From positions 3,720,001 through 3,784,000 of the forward strand of contig NZ_CP010797.1 in NCBI RefSeq assembly GCF_000954115.1: a DNA stretch of 64,000 nucleotides, in the 5' to 3' direction. The position numbers and the translations under genes were made by a program. Shown here piece after piece: positions 51,694 through 61,280 of this stretch. The notes beneath the pieces are model-generated. The model was not told the origin of the DNA. It ran no database searches and saw only the letters and a list, made by a program, of their open reading frames with translations. Positions within the stretch are counted from its first letter, which is position 1. Every line of letters begins with the position of its first letter. The stretch is from Rhodococcus sp. B7740 (GTDB lineage Bacteria; Actinomycetota; Actinomycetes; Mycobacteriales; Mycobacteriaceae).

Positions 51694-51708
51694 ACGTCAC
51701 AGTGACGT
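51694..51708. promoter_or_regulatory. Perfect palindrome ACGTCACAGTGACGT after parB
   Basis: ACGTCAC-A-GTGACGT lies 36 bases beyond the parB stop in the 264-base gap that also holds the promoter of the GNAT gene. Its 13-base core CGTCACAGTGACG recurs exactly at 56199-56211. Otherwise I see no feature in 51480-51743. Confidence 0.45.
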
Positions 51709-51743
51709 TTCGACCGCGTATGACTGGTCCTGAAAATTCGCCA

Positions 51744-52820
51744 CTACTTTTTCTTCTGTGCTTCCATCATCTCGACGATCCTCTGAAGGTCATCGACCGA
51801 GCCGAATTCGACCACGATCTTGCCTTTCCGCTTGCCGAGGCTGACCGTCACTCGCGTATCGAACGAATCCGAGAGGCGATCGGCGACGTCCTGGAGGCCC
51901 GGCATCTGAATCGGCTTGCGACGGGGTGCCGGATCCGGGCTCTTTCCGTCCTCCCGATTGGCGAGGGTGACGGCCTCTTCGGTCGCGCGAACGGAGAGAC
52001 CTTCGGCGACGATTCGCGCCGCCAGCGACTCCTGCGCATCCGACCCAGCGTCGAGCGACAGCAAGGCGCGGGCGTGTCCGGCCGACAGAACTCCGGCCGC
52101 CACTCGTCGCTGCACGGGAATCGGCAGCTTCAACAGACGAATCATGTTGGTGACGACCGGCCGTGATCGACCGATTTTCGCAGCCAGTTCCTCGTGCGTG
52201 ACGTCGAATTCCTCGAGCAACTGTTGGTACGCGGCCGCTTCTTCGAGCGGATTGAGCTGTACCCGGTGGATGTTCTCGAGCAATGCATCCCGCAACATCG
52301 CATCGTCGGCGGTCTCCCGAACGATCGCGGGGATCGACTCGAGGCCGGCTTCCTGGCTTGCACGCCACCGACGCTCGCCCATGACGAGCTGATATTTTGC
52401 GTCACCGGCACCAGCGGAACCCGATACGAGGCGGACCACGATGGGCTGCATGAGTCCGAATTCACGGATCGAGTGAACCAGTTCGGCCAACGATTCGTCG
52501 TCGAAGACGTGCCTCGGTTGCTTCGGGTTGGCTTCGATTCGGTCCGGTGCGATCTCGCGATAGACGGCACCGACGGGGGAGAGGTCGTCTCCGCTCAGCA
52601 CCGGCGGTGTCGGAGTGGGCGCCGTGGCTGTCTCGGTGAGATCGTCGGCGGGTGCGGTTCGCTTCGGCTTGGTGGACGTATCGGGACGGTCCTTGGCGTT
52701 GCGATCCGCGCCGATGATCACGTCTGCCGCGGCGTTACCGAGGCGTGGTCCGGCGTCAGGTCCGGTGGGGATCAGTGAGGCCAGGCCGCGACCCAGACCA
52801 CCCTTGCGTGTCGAACTCAT
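51744..52820 (-). CDS. parB: Chromosome-partitioning protein ParB
   Basis: 358 residues. '[13 protein letters not shown]' at the N-terminus, the CTPase/spreading motif region '[20 protein letters not shown]', '[20 protein letters not shown]' (GERR box), '[20 protein letters not shown]' and helix-turn-helix '[20 protein letters not shown]'. The C-terminal dimerisation domain ends '[12 protein letters not shown]'. ParB binds parS, loads as a CTP clamp and works with ParA to separate origins. It starts 4 bases after the parA stop. Confidence 0.97.
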   Translation of the reverse strand: MSSTRKGGLGRGLASLIPTGPDAGPRLGNAAADVIIGADRNAKDRPDTSTKPKRTAPADDLTETATAPTPTPPVLSGDDLSPVGAVYREIAPDRIEANPKQPRHVFDDESLAELVHSIREFGLMQPIVVRLVSGSAGAGDAKYQLVMGERRWRASQEAGLESIPAIVRETADDAMLRDALLENIHRVQLNPLEEAAAYQQLLEEFDVTHEELAAKIGRSRPVVTNMIRLLKLPIPVQRRVAAGVLSAGHARALLSLDAGSDAQESLAARIVAEGLSVRATEEAVTLANREDGKSPDPAPRRKPIQMPGLQDVADRLSDSFDTRVTVSLGKRKGKIVVEFGSVDDLQRIVEMMEAQKKK

Positions 52821-52824
52821 CTGG

Positions 52825-53835
52825 TTACTTCTTTCGTGCTTCGTCGATGCCGGCCGATCGGGCAGCGAGCTCTCGTCCGGCGTCCAGGTAGCTCATCGCA
52901 CCTCGCGAACCGGGGTCGTAATCCAACACCGTCATGCCGTACCCGGGAGCCTCGGATACCTTCACGCTGCGGGGGATGACGGCGCGCAAGACGGCGTCCC
53001 CGAAATGCTTGCGTACTTCTTCTGCTACCTGGTCCGCCAACTTGGTGCGGCCGTCGTACATCGTCAGGATGACGGTCGAGACGTGCAGTTCGGGATTCAG
53101 ATGAGACTGCACCAGCTCGATGTTGCGGAGGAGCTGACCCACGCCTTCGAGCGCGTAGTACTCGCACTGGATGGGAATCAGTACCTCGGTCGCGGCCACG
53201 AGCGCGTTGACAGTCAGCAGACCGAGCGACGGCGGGCAGTCGATCAGGATGAAGTCCGCGTCGATGCCGGCGAGCTCCTCCACGGACAGCGCCGTCTTGA
53301 GGCGCCCTTCGCGAGCGACCATCGACACCAACTCGATCTCGGCTCCGGCGAGGTCGATGGTTGCCGGGATGCAGAACAACCGGTCGCTGTGCGGACTCTT
53401 CTGCACGGCGTCCTTGGCGCTCACCTCACCGATGAGGACCTCGTAGCTCGACGGCACACCCGAGTGGTGCTCGACGCCCAACGCGGTGCTGGCGTTGCCC
53501 TGAGGGTCCAGATCGACCACGAGAACCGTCAGGCCTTGGAGCGCGAGCGCGGCAGCCAGGTTCACGGCGGTCGTCGTCTTCCCGACGCCACCCTTCTGGT
53601 TGGCAATGGTCAGCATGCGTCGCTTCGCCGGCTTCGGCAGCGACACCGATCCGGGATGCAGAACCTGGCTGGCTCGATGTGCCGCGGCACCGATGGGGGT
53701 GTCGTTCGGTGAGATCGCGTTGGTGTACTCGAACCCTGAGCCGGCCGTCACCCCCGACTTGTTTTCCGAGTTGCTCGAGGCGTTCTTCTTGGGCGCTGTT
53801 TCACGTGAAACAGCGGGATCGGACCCACCCGACAT
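52825..53835 (-). CDS. parA: Chromosome-partitioning ATPase ParA
   Basis: 336 residues, Walker-type ATPase binding nucleoid DNA. Deviant Walker A '[20 protein letters not shown]' near residue 82, '[17 protein letters not shown]' near 110, '[20 protein letters not shown]' near 195. About 75 residues of Ser/Asn-rich extension precede the core. Codons 9-13 ('VSRETA') are formed by a parS site inside the gene (53798-53811). ATG 53835 with GGAG 6 bases upstream. Operon with parB. Confidence 0.97.
   Translation of the reverse strand: MSGGSDPAVSRETAPKKNASSNSENKSGVTAGSGFEYTNAISPNDTPIGAAAHRASQVLHPGSVSLPKPAKRRMLTIANQKGGVGKTTTAVNLAAALALQGLTVLVVDLDPQGNASTALGVEHHSGVPSSYEVLIGEVSAKDAVQKSPHSDRLFCIPATIDLAGAEIELVSMVAREGRLKTALSVEELAGIDADFILIDCPPSLGLLTVNALVAATEVLIPIQCEYYALEGVGQLLRNIELVQSHLNPELHVSTVILTMYDGRTKLADQVAEEVRKHFGDAVLRAVIPRSVKVSEAPGYGMTVLDYDPGSRGAMSYLDAGRELAARSAGIDEARKK
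53798..53811. promoter_or_regulatory. parS: parS site 1 (perfect), inside parA
   Basis: GTTTCACGTGAAAC, the exact 14-base consensus; flanking T and A extend it to TGTTTCACGTGAAACA. Confidence 0.95.
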
Positions 53836-53916
53836 ATGTGCTCCTTAGTGCGGAACTGACTGTGTTCAATACGATCGATCGGGTCGAGCGCGCGGCGTGT
53901 GAGCCCGCAATCGACT

Positions 53917-54594
53917 TCAGTGACGACTCAGTCTCCGCGGCTCACGCACCGCTCTGACGACAATGGTGGGAGTGGGCAACAGCCCGACTCCGCACTCCAC
54001 TACCTCCAGCTTGCCAGCACCCATCCGAGCGAGGGAAACCCGGTCACGTTCGATCTCTTCAGCGGCGCTCGAACCCTTCAGAGCCAGCATTCGACCGTGC
54101 TCGTGAACGAGCGGCAGCGACCACTTTGCAAGCTTTTCCAAAGGTGCCACCGCCCTCGACGTCACCACGTCGGCGCCACCGGCTTCCTTCTTGACGCCGG
54201 GCTGCTCCGCGCGGCCGCGCACGACCAAGATGTTCAGATCGTGTTCCTCGATGAACTCGGCGAGATACACGGTCCGCCGGAGGAGGGGCTCGACGAGTGT
54301 CACGCGCAGATCGGGTCGCGCGATCGCCAGCGGGATCCCGGGCAAGCCCGCGCCGCTGCCGATGTCCACGACGGTCTCGCCTTCATCGATGAGCTCACCG
54401 ATCGCCGCACAGTTGAGGATGTGTCGCTCCCAGAGCCGTGGAACTTCACGCGGTCCGATGAGTCCTCGTTCGACGCCTGCCGTTGCCAACGAGTCGTGAT
54501 ACCTCCGTGCCAACTCGAGCCGGTCACCGAAGATCTGCTCTGCCACGGCCATCACTTGGTTGCTGTCCGAGCCTTCTTGTTCCACGTGAAACAT
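53917..54594 (-). CDS. rsmG: 16S rRNA (guanine527-N7)-methyltransferase RsmG (GidB)
   Basis: 225 residues, SAM-dependent. '[20 protein letters not shown]' near residue 75 (SAM site), '[20 protein letters not shown]' near 100, '[20 protein letters not shown]' near 140. Loss of RsmG gives low-level streptomycin resistance in mycobacteria. The ATG at 54594 overlaps an imperfect parS site, so the first residues 'MFHVEQ' are parS-encoded. Read toward parA; its promoter lies in the 1.8 kb spacer upstream. Confidence 0.95.
   Translation of the reverse strand: MFHVEQEGSDSNQVMAVAEQIFGDRLELARRYHDSLATAGVERGLIGPREVPRLWERHILNCAAIGELIDEGETVVDIGSGAGLPGIPLAIARPDLRVTLVEPLLRRTVYLAEFIEEHDLNILVVRGRAEQPGVKKEAGGADVVTSRAVAPLEKLAKWSLPLVHEHGRMLALKGSSAAEEIERDRVSLARMGAGKLEVVECGVGLLPTPTIVVRAVREPRRLSRH
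54579..54592. promoter_or_regulatory. parS: parS site 2 (one mismatch), at the rsmG start
   Basis: GTTCCACGTGAAAC on the plus strand, one change from GTTTCACGTGAAAC. It overlaps the first codons of rsmG. Confidence 0.8.
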
Positions 54595-54891
54595 CTTCCC
54601 GTGCCCGAGCGCGGAACGCCAAACGACATCGCTGTAACTCGGCGGATTGCGACTTTCGCACCGGAATTGGCGACAGTACGGGCGCCGTGCGGGCTCCTTT
54701 CGGACCGAGTCGTAGCAAATCACGATTGGCGAGCTAGCCAGTTTTCGGTCAGGTCCGTCCGAGCAAACCGATCCGCCCGTGCGCTCGAATCAACGATCTC
54801 CAGCCCAGCCCGAATCGGAATCGCGCTGATCGATCCAAACCCGACGGACTCGGTCCTGTCGACGACTCGGCGTCTACCGGCCCCACATCAT

Positions 54892-54905
54892 GTTTCACGT
54901 GAAAC
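54892..54905. promoter_or_regulatory. parS: parS site 3 (perfect)
   Basis: GTTTCACGTGAAAC. On the minus strand GGAGGAGA stands just before it, so a 49-codon frame starting GTG inside the site (MKHDVGPVDAESS...) is possible but unsupported. Confidence 0.95.
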
Positions 54906-55177
54906 TTCTCCTCCCACGGTCAGCAGTCATTCGCCTACCGCGCACCGACTCGATAGGTCACGCGTTCGTCGACCGCAGGACAAATCGATAGGAGAAGAAC
55001 AGACGTAATCGATCGGTTCGTCCGCACCTGGCAGCAGCCTCCGGAGTTCAACGGAGTGGGCGCGGTGCGATCCACACCAACGCCGCCGTACCGATGCCGC
55101 GCGACGGGTCCATCCCGTCGGCGAACGATCACAGTCGGTGGCGCTACGCCTTGACGACACGGATCCTCGAGAACGAT

Positions 55178-55191
55178 GTTTCACGTGAAAC
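55178..55191. promoter_or_regulatory. parS: parS site 4 (perfect)
   Basis: GTTTCACGTGAAAC in the rsmG-jag spacer. Confidence 0.95.
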
Positions 55192-55954
55192 CGAACCACC
55201 GTTGCTCAGCCCCGCGTCAAGCGTCATCGCAGAACGACCGCGGGTAACCGACGCACACCGCAGAGAATTCTCGGCTGCAATGGCGTTCCGGAGATCCTCG
55301 ATCTTGACATCGGGCACGGACGGGGGAGAGTCCACAGTTTCGATCTCGATCGCATCGCGATCGACTCGAGCACCCAGCCGCTGCACCCGAACTCCAGACG
55401 CACCCACGCTTCATGTGGATCAGCCAGATGGGTCGGCAGTCGTACACAGTCGATCGCTGGACGGGCGCTCCCGTGCAACTGTCCCGAGCACATCGTCGGC
55501 CCTCGCTCACGTCCCCGAATCGAGCCCGCGGAGATTTCGACGGGCACCCTCTCGAAGATCGACAACGCCGCGAGCGTCGCCTCATCGTCGGCTTAGCGGT
55601 ACGGGCACTTCGTATCGCGCTGGAGTTCCCGCCGCGGCTACAGCAATCGAACGATTCTCTCGACCTCCACAACGATCGATGCGCGACTGTCCAAGAGTCG
55701 CCTCGTCGTCGGAAGGATCGTCCATGAGCACGGGCCCGCTGTTGTCTATCTCCGAATCCCGGCAACGCCGATCTTTGCCGACATCGAATCCGACAGCGAC
55801 GGCCGGATGTCCTGTCCCACGTATTTGCCCTCGGCCGGATCGTCGGCACACACCCTGCGCGATCGATGCCCGTTGCTATTTCTACGGTGTGTGTCTCGAA
55901 CGCAGTTTCACTGCTGCGCCGACCTCGATCCGGACACCCAACTGGCATCGCACT

Positions 55955-55968
55955 GTTTCACGTGAAAC
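55955..55968. promoter_or_regulatory. parS: parS site 5 (perfect)
   Basis: GTTTCACGTGAAAC in the rsmG-jag spacer. Confidence 0.95.
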
Positions 55969-56133
55969 CGCCCCGGCTCCGGACCGTCTCGAACGGCAGT
56001 CGAAATGTCTCAACCTCATCAGAGAACGAACGTCATGACGGCCCAGTGTGCGCAGTGCGTAGAACCAGCGTCCGCGAGAACAGCACTGCGACGGACGCAA
56101 CATGCTTGGACGATGACGACATCGATGTCGCAC

Positions 56134-56147
56134 GTTTCACGTGAAAC
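56134..56147. promoter_or_regulatory. parS: parS site 6 (perfect)
   Basis: GTTTCACGTGAAAC, the parS copy nearest to oriC, about 5 kb from it. Confidence 0.95.
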
Positions 56148-56198
56148 AATTCCGCAGAATGTGCGCTCGATACCGACGCGTCCCACCGCCATAGTTGC

Positions 56199-56211
56199 CG
56201 TCACAGTGACG
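56199..56211. repeat. Palindrome CGTCACAGTGACG, second copy
   Basis: Identical to the core of the palindrome at 51694-51708. The two copies lie just outside the parB-parA-rsmG-parS block, one on each side. Confidence 0.45.
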
Positions 56212-56342
56212 AAAGCGCACTGGATGCCTGGATCTGGTAATTCGGCGAGGAAATCGATCGAACCGGCAACATAGTCGTCTGCTCGGCGCACAAATTACAT
56301 CGATGATATTCGCCAGGATGTGCGGCTCCATCCGGATACGAC

Positions 56343-56370
56343 GATGGCCCCCACCGAAGTGGGGGCCATC
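56343..56370 (-). terminator. Hairpin terminator of the rpmH-rnpA-yidD-yidC-jag operon
   Basis: GATGGCCCCCAC / GTGGGGGCCATC with loop CGAA, a perfect 12-bp stem 16 bases beyond the jag stop. No clear T-run follows on the minus strand. Confidence 0.8.
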
Positions 56371-56385
56371 GACTGGGAGGCTCAG

Positions 56386-57054
56386 TTACGCCTTGACGAC
56401 GACTACTCGTCGGGCCGGCTCGACGCCGGTGCTTTCGCTCGCGACGCCGTCGATCTTCGCGACCGCGTCGTGCACGATCTTTCGCTCGAACGGAGTCATC
56501 GGGGTCAGCTCTTCGCGTTCACCGGATTCGAGAACGCGACGGGCTGCTTCGGCACCGAGGTTGCCGAGTTCTGTACGCCGGTTGGCGCGCCAGCCGGCGA
56601 CGTCGAGCATCAGCTTGCTGCGCTCACCCGTCGACTGCTGAACGGCGAGACGAGTCAGCTCCTGCAGTGCATCGAGAACTTCGCCCTTGCGACCGACGAG
56701 CTTGGCGAGATCGTCGCCGCCGTCGATGCTGACGATCGCGCGATCACCCTCCACGTCGAGATCGATGTCGCCGTCGAAGTCCAGGACGTCCAGAAGTTGC
56801 TCGAGGTAGTCGCCGGCAATCTCGCCTTCCTCGACCAGATAATCCTCGTCGTCCTCGTCCTCGTCATCCTCGTCGGTCTTGTCCTCGACCACTCCCGAGT
56901 CATCGGATTCCTCGACCACAGGAGCCTGATCTGCCTCCACGTCGGCTGCACCCACCTGATCGGCCTCGACCACCACGTCACTCGCTCCATCCCCGGATAC
57001 CGCGCCGGTTGTCCGTACTTCGTCGTTCTGTGCTTCTTCTACGTCCGCTGCCAT
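56386..57054 (-). CDS. jag: Jag/KhpB-type RNA-binding protein (KH and R3H domains)
   Basis: 222 residues. An acidic N-terminal third ('TDEDDEDEDDEDYLVEEGEI') is followed by a KH domain ('GDRAIVSIDGGDDLAKLVGR', 'KGEVLDALQELTRLAVQQST') and an R3H domain ('ARRVLESGEREELTPMTPFE', 'RKIVHDAVAKIDGVASESTG'). Binds RNA and links to cell division and wall synthesis in other bacteria. The start ATG 57054 has GAGAAGG upstream and lies 25 bases after the yidC stop. Last gene of the operon from rpmH. Confidence 0.93.
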   Translation of the reverse strand: MAADVEEAQNDEVRTTGAVSGDGASDVVVEADQVGAADVEADQAPVVEESDDSGVVEDKTDEDDEDEDDEDYLVEEGEIAGDYLEQLLDVLDFDGDIDLDVEGDRAIVSIDGGDDLAKLVGRKGEVLDALQELTRLAVQQSTGERSKLMLDVAGWRANRRTELGNLGAEAARRVLESGEREELTPMTPFERKIVHDAVAKIDGVASESTGVEPARRVVVVKA

Positions 57055-57079
57055 GTTCGTCCTTCTCTCGACGTGTCGG

Positions 57080-58171
57080 TCAGCGCCGCTTGCGCTTGGT
57101 CGACTTGTTCCGGTTCGCCTGCGGTCTCGGTTTCGCCGGCGTTGCGGCACCGGTCGTCGAACCGGAACTGCCATCGGCGGTCTCCGCCACGGACGAATCG
57201 CTCGTCGGCGTCATCTTCGAGAGCTTGGGACGAGCACCTGGCTTCGGCTTGGTGGTCGATACCGGCTTCACACCGGGCTTGGGCGCGTTCTCGGAACGCT
57301 TCTCCACTGCGGCAGCGACCTTCGCGGCTTCTTCCTTGTCGATCTTTCCGAACACCAGGTGCTGCTGCGCGTAGGTCCAGGTGTTGTTGCTGACCCAGTA
57401 CAGCAGGATCGCGACGGGCAGCAGGGCACCGAACACGAGAACACCGAGCGGGAAGACGTACAGCGCGAGCTTGTTCATGATCGCGGACTGCGGGTTCGCC
57501 GCGGCCGCCGCGCTCTGACGCGCGACCGATGCGCGCGAGTTCAGGTGCGTCATGATGGCCGCGATGATCATCAGCGGGATGGAGACTGCTGCGATGACCC
57601 AGGTGGACGGAATGGTCGCATCCGGTCCTACGGCGAATGCATTGAGCTGGTCCTGCGGCATCGTGATCCACGCCGAGATCGGTGCACCGAACAGGCGGGC
57701 GTCCAGGAAGGACTGCACGTCCGCCACGTTGAACGCGTAGTTCGACAGCTCGCGGTTCTCCTCGGGAGTCAACCCGAGCTGACCGAAACCGGTACCGGTG
57801 CGGTTGAACGAGCGCAGTACGTGGAACAGGCCGATGAACACAGGCGCCTGCGCCAGCACCGGCAAGCAGCCCATCAGCGGATTGAAGCCGTGCTCCTTCT
57901 GGAGCTTCTGCATCTCGACGGCCATCTTCTGCTTGTCTTTGCCGTACTTCTTCTGCAGCGCTTTGATCTGCGGCTGTAGCTCCTGCATCTGCCGCGTGGT
58001 GCGAACCTGCTTGACGAAGGGCTTGTACAGAATCAGGCGGAGGGTGAAGACCAGGAAGACGACGGACAGTGCCCAGGCGAACCCATTGCTGGGATCCTGG
58101 AACACAAAGCCGAACACCTTGTGCCACACCCAGAGAATCCAGGCAACCGGGTAGTAAATGAAGTCGAGCAC
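57080..58171 (-). CDS. yidC: Membrane protein insertase YidC (Oxa1 family)
   Basis: 363 residues. Inserts membrane proteins with or without SecYEG. '[20 protein letters not shown]' first helix, '[20 protein letters not shown]' coiled amphipathic region, '[20 protein letters not shown]' conserved hydrophilic groove segment, '[20 protein letters not shown]', '[20 protein letters not shown]', and a long basic C-terminal tail ('[17 protein letters not shown]') for ribosome contact. Start GTG 58171 with AGAGGAG upstream. Confidence 0.96.
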   Translation of the reverse strand: MLDFIYYPVAWILWVWHKVFGFVFQDPSNGFAWALSVVFLVFTLRLILYKPFVKQVRTTRQMQELQPQIKALQKKYGKDKQKMAVEMQKLQKEHGFNPLMGCLPVLAQAPVFIGLFHVLRSFNRTGTGFGQLGLTPEENRELSNYAFNVADVQSFLDARLFGAPISAWITMPQDQLNAFAVGPDATIPSTWVIAAVSIPLMIIAAIMTHLNSRASVARQSAAAAANPQSAIMNKLALYVFPLGVLVFGALLPVAILLYWVSNNTWTYAQQHLVFGKIDKEEAAKVAAAVEKRSENAPKPGVKPVSTTKPKPGARPKLSKMTPTSDSSVAETADGSSGSTTGAATPAKPRPQANRNKSTKRKRR

Positions 58172-58175
58172 GGCT

Positions 58176-58505
58176 CTATGTACTCCTCTGTTCTTCCACT
58201 CGCACGAGATCGTGGTGTTCTTCGGTTTCGGTAGGTTCGGTGACGATCGCGCGCCACCTACCGGGTTCGGGTACCGGGTCCCACCCTCCAGAGTGCCAGG
58301 GAGCACATTTGAGGAGGCGGACGACTGCCAGCAACGAGCCCTTCGTCATTCCGTGCACCTGGAGTGCCTCGATGGCGTACTCGCTGCAGGTGGGGGAGAA
58401 GCGACAGGTGGGAGGTCTCATCGGGGACACGTATGTCCGGTACAACCCGATGACGTAGACGAGTGTTCGAGCAGGAATGGAACGAAGGTTGCCCATGAAT
58501 GTCAT
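58176..58505 (-). CDS. yidD: Membrane protein insertion efficiency factor YidD
   Basis: 109 residues. '[20 protein letters not shown]' and '[20 protein letters not shown]', '[19 protein letters not shown]' are the whole YidD family signature with its three cysteines. Helps YidC, the next gene. ATG 58505 overlaps the rnpA stop (ATGA); ATG 58496 is an alternative. The C-terminal 20 residues are extra and hydrophilic. Confidence 0.94.
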   Translation of the reverse strand: MTFMGNLRSIPARTLVYVIGLYRTYVSPMRPPTCRFSPTCSEYAIEALQVHGMTKGSLLAVVRLLKCAPWHSGGWDPVPEPGRWRAIVTEPTETEEHHDLVRVEEQRST

Positions 58506-58882
58506 GACGGCGGACCCTTCGGAGCTTCGAGAAGACCGAGCTTCTTCAATCCTGAACGCAGTTGAATCGATAGATCTGCCGAGGACGCGCGCGCGGCTCC
58601 GGGCAGTGCACGGACCACCACGTCGGTGGTCTCGGGGAGCTCACCGATGACGTCGGTACAGATATGCCGAAGCCGGCGCGCAACTCGATGACGAGTTACG
58701 GCCGGCCCGACTGCCTTGCTGACGATCAATCCGAATCGTGGCCCGCGAACGGTCGATGCGATGTCCTGTTCGTCACGCACCACGGCGTGAACCACAAGAT
58801 CCGATCTACCCATTCGGCGTCCTCGACGCACCGCTACGGAGAAATCACGTGCTCGGTGTAGTCGATTCGGCTCAGGAAGCAT
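58502..58882 (-). CDS. rnpA: Ribonuclease P protein component
   Basis: 126 residues. 'LPEPNRLHRARDFSVAVRRG' at the start, 'PRFGLIVSKAVGPAVTRHRV' then 'ARRLRHICTDVIGELPETTD' as the RNR-type RNA-binding motif, 'VVVRALPGAARASSADLSIQ'. Works with the RNase P RNA to mature tRNA 5' ends. ATG 58882 with GGAG 6 bases upstream was chosen over ATG 58894. Confidence 0.95.
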   Translation of the reverse strand: MLPEPNRLHRARDFSVAVRRGRRMGRSDLVVHAVVRDEQDIASTVRGPRFGLIVSKAVGPAVTRHRVARRLRHICTDVIGELPETTDVVVRALPGAARASSADLSIQLRSGLKKLGLLEAPKGPPS

Positions 58883-58912
58883 CCCGAGCTCCAAGCTTCG
58901 GACGAACAGATA

Positions 58913-59056
58913 TCAGGCTGTGAGTTCTTTACGGCCCTTGCCGCGACGTGCGGAAACGATTGCACGACCCGCACGGGTACGCATACGAAGACGGAAGCCA
59001 TGAACGCGCGCGCGGCGGCGATTGTTCGGCTGGAACGTCCGCTTGCCCTTGGCCAC
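58913..59056 (-). CDS. rpmH: Ribosomal protein bL34
   Basis: 47 residues, '[20 protein letters not shown]' and '[20 protein letters not shown]', the highly conserved bL34 sequence. GTG start at 59056. First gene of the minus-strand operon leaving the origin. The frame stays open upstream into the dnaA leader, but only these 47 codons are bL34. Confidence 0.96.
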   Translation of the reverse strand: MAKGKRTFQPNNRRRARVHGFRLRMRTRAGRAIVSARRGKGRKELTA

Positions 59057-59677
59057 GGTCAACACTCCTCGAGATTCGACGACGCCGATCTGTCGGCGCC
59101 TGCTGTAAAGGTTCTCAGCGAGTTCGGATGAAGTCGCTAGCCTCCCGAGCGAGAAATCCGAGTGAAGACAGACTGTGAGCAGCCAGCAAGCATCGGCCAC
59201 CTCGCTATTGGGTGACTGTTCGAGAGTACTGATCGAGTCACTGCCGGTCAAACTCGCTCTCGAGTGCACCGTGCCGTCGTTCATGCACAGGCAGTGCCGG
59301 TCCGGGGCCACCGATGGTGGGACGGTGCTCGACATCGCCGCCGAACGAGCAGGCACTGCGACACAATTCGTCCGATCGCACGACAGACAGTCGGCATCGA
59401 TGCAGGTCAGACTGGCGCAAACGCCATACCACGAACCGAAACGCGTTCTGGGGTCACATCGGTGTCGTTTATCCACACCTGTGGATAATTGTGTGGAAAC
59501 ACAGTTCAGGTGGCATATTCGTACCTTGCGGGGTCCACCCACGGACCCTGGTCTCGGCCGCAGCGACGCACGAACGACGACGCTATCCGACGCTGTTGCT
59601 GCGCGGGTACGAAACGACGCACGAACTCACGCGTCGAACACCGCCCGAGACCAATGCTCGACGACGGAGGGCCCAAC
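59057..59677. other. rpmH-dnaA intergenic region
   Basis: 621 bases holding the divergent rpmH and dnaA promoters and a back-to-back pair of DnaA boxes (59469-59488). TTGTGTGGAAA next to them may be a weaker third box. No further gene seen. The long frames here are not protein-like. Confidence 0.7.
59469..59488. promoter_or_regulatory. Two inverted DnaA boxes upstream of dnaA
   Basis: TTATCCACA (59469-59477) and TGTGGATAA (59480-59488), both perfect matches to the consensus TTATCCACA, facing each other with 2 bases between. About 190 bases before the dnaA start; probably the autoregulatory site. Confidence 0.9.
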
Positions 59678-61210
59678 GTGAACGACGATCCGGATGCGCT
59701 CGCGCGCATCTGGCCCGAGGTGGTCGCGGAGCTCACATCCGACCGACACAGTGGGTCGCCGCTGACCAAAGGCCAGAAGGCCTGGCTCGCGCTGGTCAAA
59801 CCGCTGACCTTGACGCAGGGGTTCGCACTGCTCGCAGTTCCGTCGACCTTCGCGCAGGAAGCGATCGAGCGAGATCTTCGCGAACCCATCCTCGGCGCCC
59901 TCGGGCGTCACCTGGGACAGGGTGTCGAGGGACTCGGTGTGCGTATCTCGGCTCCCGAGGACGAGAAGATCGAGGCCGAGCGATCCACGTACCCCGATGC
60001 AGTCAGTTCTCCTACCTACCGGCGCCGCATCCTGACCAGCAGAGACGACGAGCCGTCGGACTCCGAAACAGCCGACTACGAAGAGGTCGACGACGAACGC
60101 GAGGCCTTGGCCAGCGTCCAGAACTCCTGGCCGACGTATTTCACCAAGCCTCCCGACTCGACGCCACCGTCCTCGGGCGCCAACAGCCTAAACTCGAAGT
60201 ACACCTTCGACACGTTCGTCATCGGTGCCTCCAATCGCTTCGCACACGCAGCCGCGGTGGCCATTGCCGAGGCACCTGCTCGCGCCTACAACCCGCTGTT
60301 CGTCTGGGGGGCGTCGGGTCTGGGCAAGACGCATCTGCTGCACGCGGCCGGCCACTACGCGCAGCGGTTGTTCCCGGGCATGCGCGTCAAGTACGTCTCG
60401 ACCGAGGAATTCACCAACGACTTCATCAACAGTCTTCGTGACGACCGGAAGGTGGCGTTCAAGCGCCGCTACCGGGAGACCGACGTGCTGCTCGTCGACG
60501 ACATCCAGTTCATCGAAGGCAAGGAAGGCATCCAGGAGGAGTTCTTCCACACCTTCAACACCTTGCACAACGCGAACAAACAAATCGTCGTCTCGTCCGA
60601 CCGGCCACCGAAGCAACTGGCCACGCTCGAGGAGCGACTTCGTACCCGCTTCGAGTGGGGCCTGATCACCGATGTGCAGCCACCCGAGCTCGAGACGCGA
60701 ATCGCAATTCTGAGCAAGAAGGCTCGGATGGATCGGCTCGATGTGCCGCACGACGTGCTCGAGCTCATCGCCAGCCGGATCGAACGCAACATTCGTGAGC
60801 TCGAAGGTGCCCTCATTCGAGTGACGGCCTTCGCATCGCTGAACGGACAGGCACTCGACCTCACCCTGGCCGAGGTGGTCCTGCGCGATCTCATCCCCGA
60901 TTCGTCGAGTCTGGAGATCAACGCGGCCACGATCATGGCAGTGACCGCGGAGTACTTCAACACGTCCATCGAGGACCTGTGCGGTCCGGGTAAGGCCCGA
61001 GCACTGGCCATGGCCAGGCAGATCGCGATGTATCTCTGCCGTGAGCTCACCGATCTGTCGCTGCCCAAGATCGGCCAGACGTTCGGTCGCGACCACACGA
61101 CGGTGATGTACGCGGACAAGAAGATCCGCAAGGAGATGACCGAGCGTCGCAAGGTCTACGACCAGGTCCAGGAGCTGACGGCGCGGATCAAGCAGCGCTC
61201 GAAGAGATAG
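59678..61210 (+). CDS. dnaA: Chromosomal replication initiator DnaA
   Basis: 510 residues. Domain I at the N-terminus ('[20 protein letters not shown]'), variable linker (about 90-165), AAA+ domain III with '[20 protein letters not shown]', Walker A '[20 protein letters not shown]', Walker B '[20 protein letters not shown]', and domain IV '[20 protein letters not shown]' as the DnaA signature binding TTATCCACA. GTG 59678 with GGAGGG 7 bases upstream. Initiates replication at oriC. Confidence 0.97.
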   Translation: MNDDPDALARIWPEVVAELTSDRHSGSPLTKGQKAWLALVKPLTLTQGFALLAVPSTFAQEAIERDLREPILGALGRHLGQGVEGLGVRISAPEDEKIEAERSTYPDAVSSPTYRRRILTSRDDEPSDSETADYEEVDDEREALASVQNSWPTYFTKPPDSTPPSSGANSLNSKYTFDTFVIGASNRFAHAAAVAIAEAPARAYNPLFVWGASGLGKTHLLHAAGHYAQRLFPGMRVKYVSTEEFTNDFINSLRDDRKVAFKRRYRETDVLLVDDIQFIEGKEGIQEEFFHTFNTLHNANKQIVVSSDRPPKQLATLEERLRTRFEWGLITDVQPPELETRIAILSKKARMDRLDVPHDVLELIASRIERNIRELEGALIRVTAFASLNGQALDLTLAEVVLRDLIPDSSSLEINAATIMAVTAEYFNTSIEDLCGPGKARALAMARQIAMYLCRELTDLSLPKIGQTFGRDHTTVMYADKKIRKEMTERRKVYDQVQELTARIKQRSKR

Positions 61211-61237
61211 ACGACCCGGCACGGACCGACTCGTCGG

Positions 61238-61280
61238 ACGGCACCGAATCCCATCGCGGGTTCGGTGCCGTTGTGCTTTT
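61238..61280 (+). terminator. Intrinsic terminator of dnaA
   Basis: ACGGCACCGAA-TCCC, loop, GGG-TTCGGTGCCGT (61238-61271) is a 14-bp stem with one bulge, followed by TGTGCTTTTC. It lies 28 bases after the dnaA stop. Confidence 0.85.

Larger units (their letters stand above)
54595..56342. other. Long parS-rich spacer between rsmG and jag, with possible gene remnants
   Basis: No intact gene that I can support in 1.75 kb, although several frames of 90-310 codons are open; their translations are Arg/Ser-rich and not protein-like. Short stretches on the minus strand do look like protein but are split by frame shifts: about 55260-55400 ('VDSPPSVPDVKIEDLRNAIA'), about 55450-55590 ('LADPHEAWVRLEFGCSGWVL') and about 54730-54850 ('[20 protein letters not shown]'). 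GACGA(T/C)GAGGCGAC-like sequence occurs twice on the minus strand near 55590 and 55700. GC is visibly lower than in the flanks. It contains four perfect parS sites and the rsmG promoter. Confidence 0.5.

Noticed and set aside
54878..54903. 49-codon frame starting at GTG within parS site 3 (minus strand)
   Set aside because: It has a GGAGGAGA site, but the peptide resembles nothing and the pattern arises from the parS palindrome itself.
55094..56038. 314-codon plus-strand frame in the rsmG-jag spacer
   Set aside because: Ser/Arg/Thr/Pro-rich translation without structure; it runs through two parS sites. The overlapping 243-codon minus frame is rejected for the same reason.
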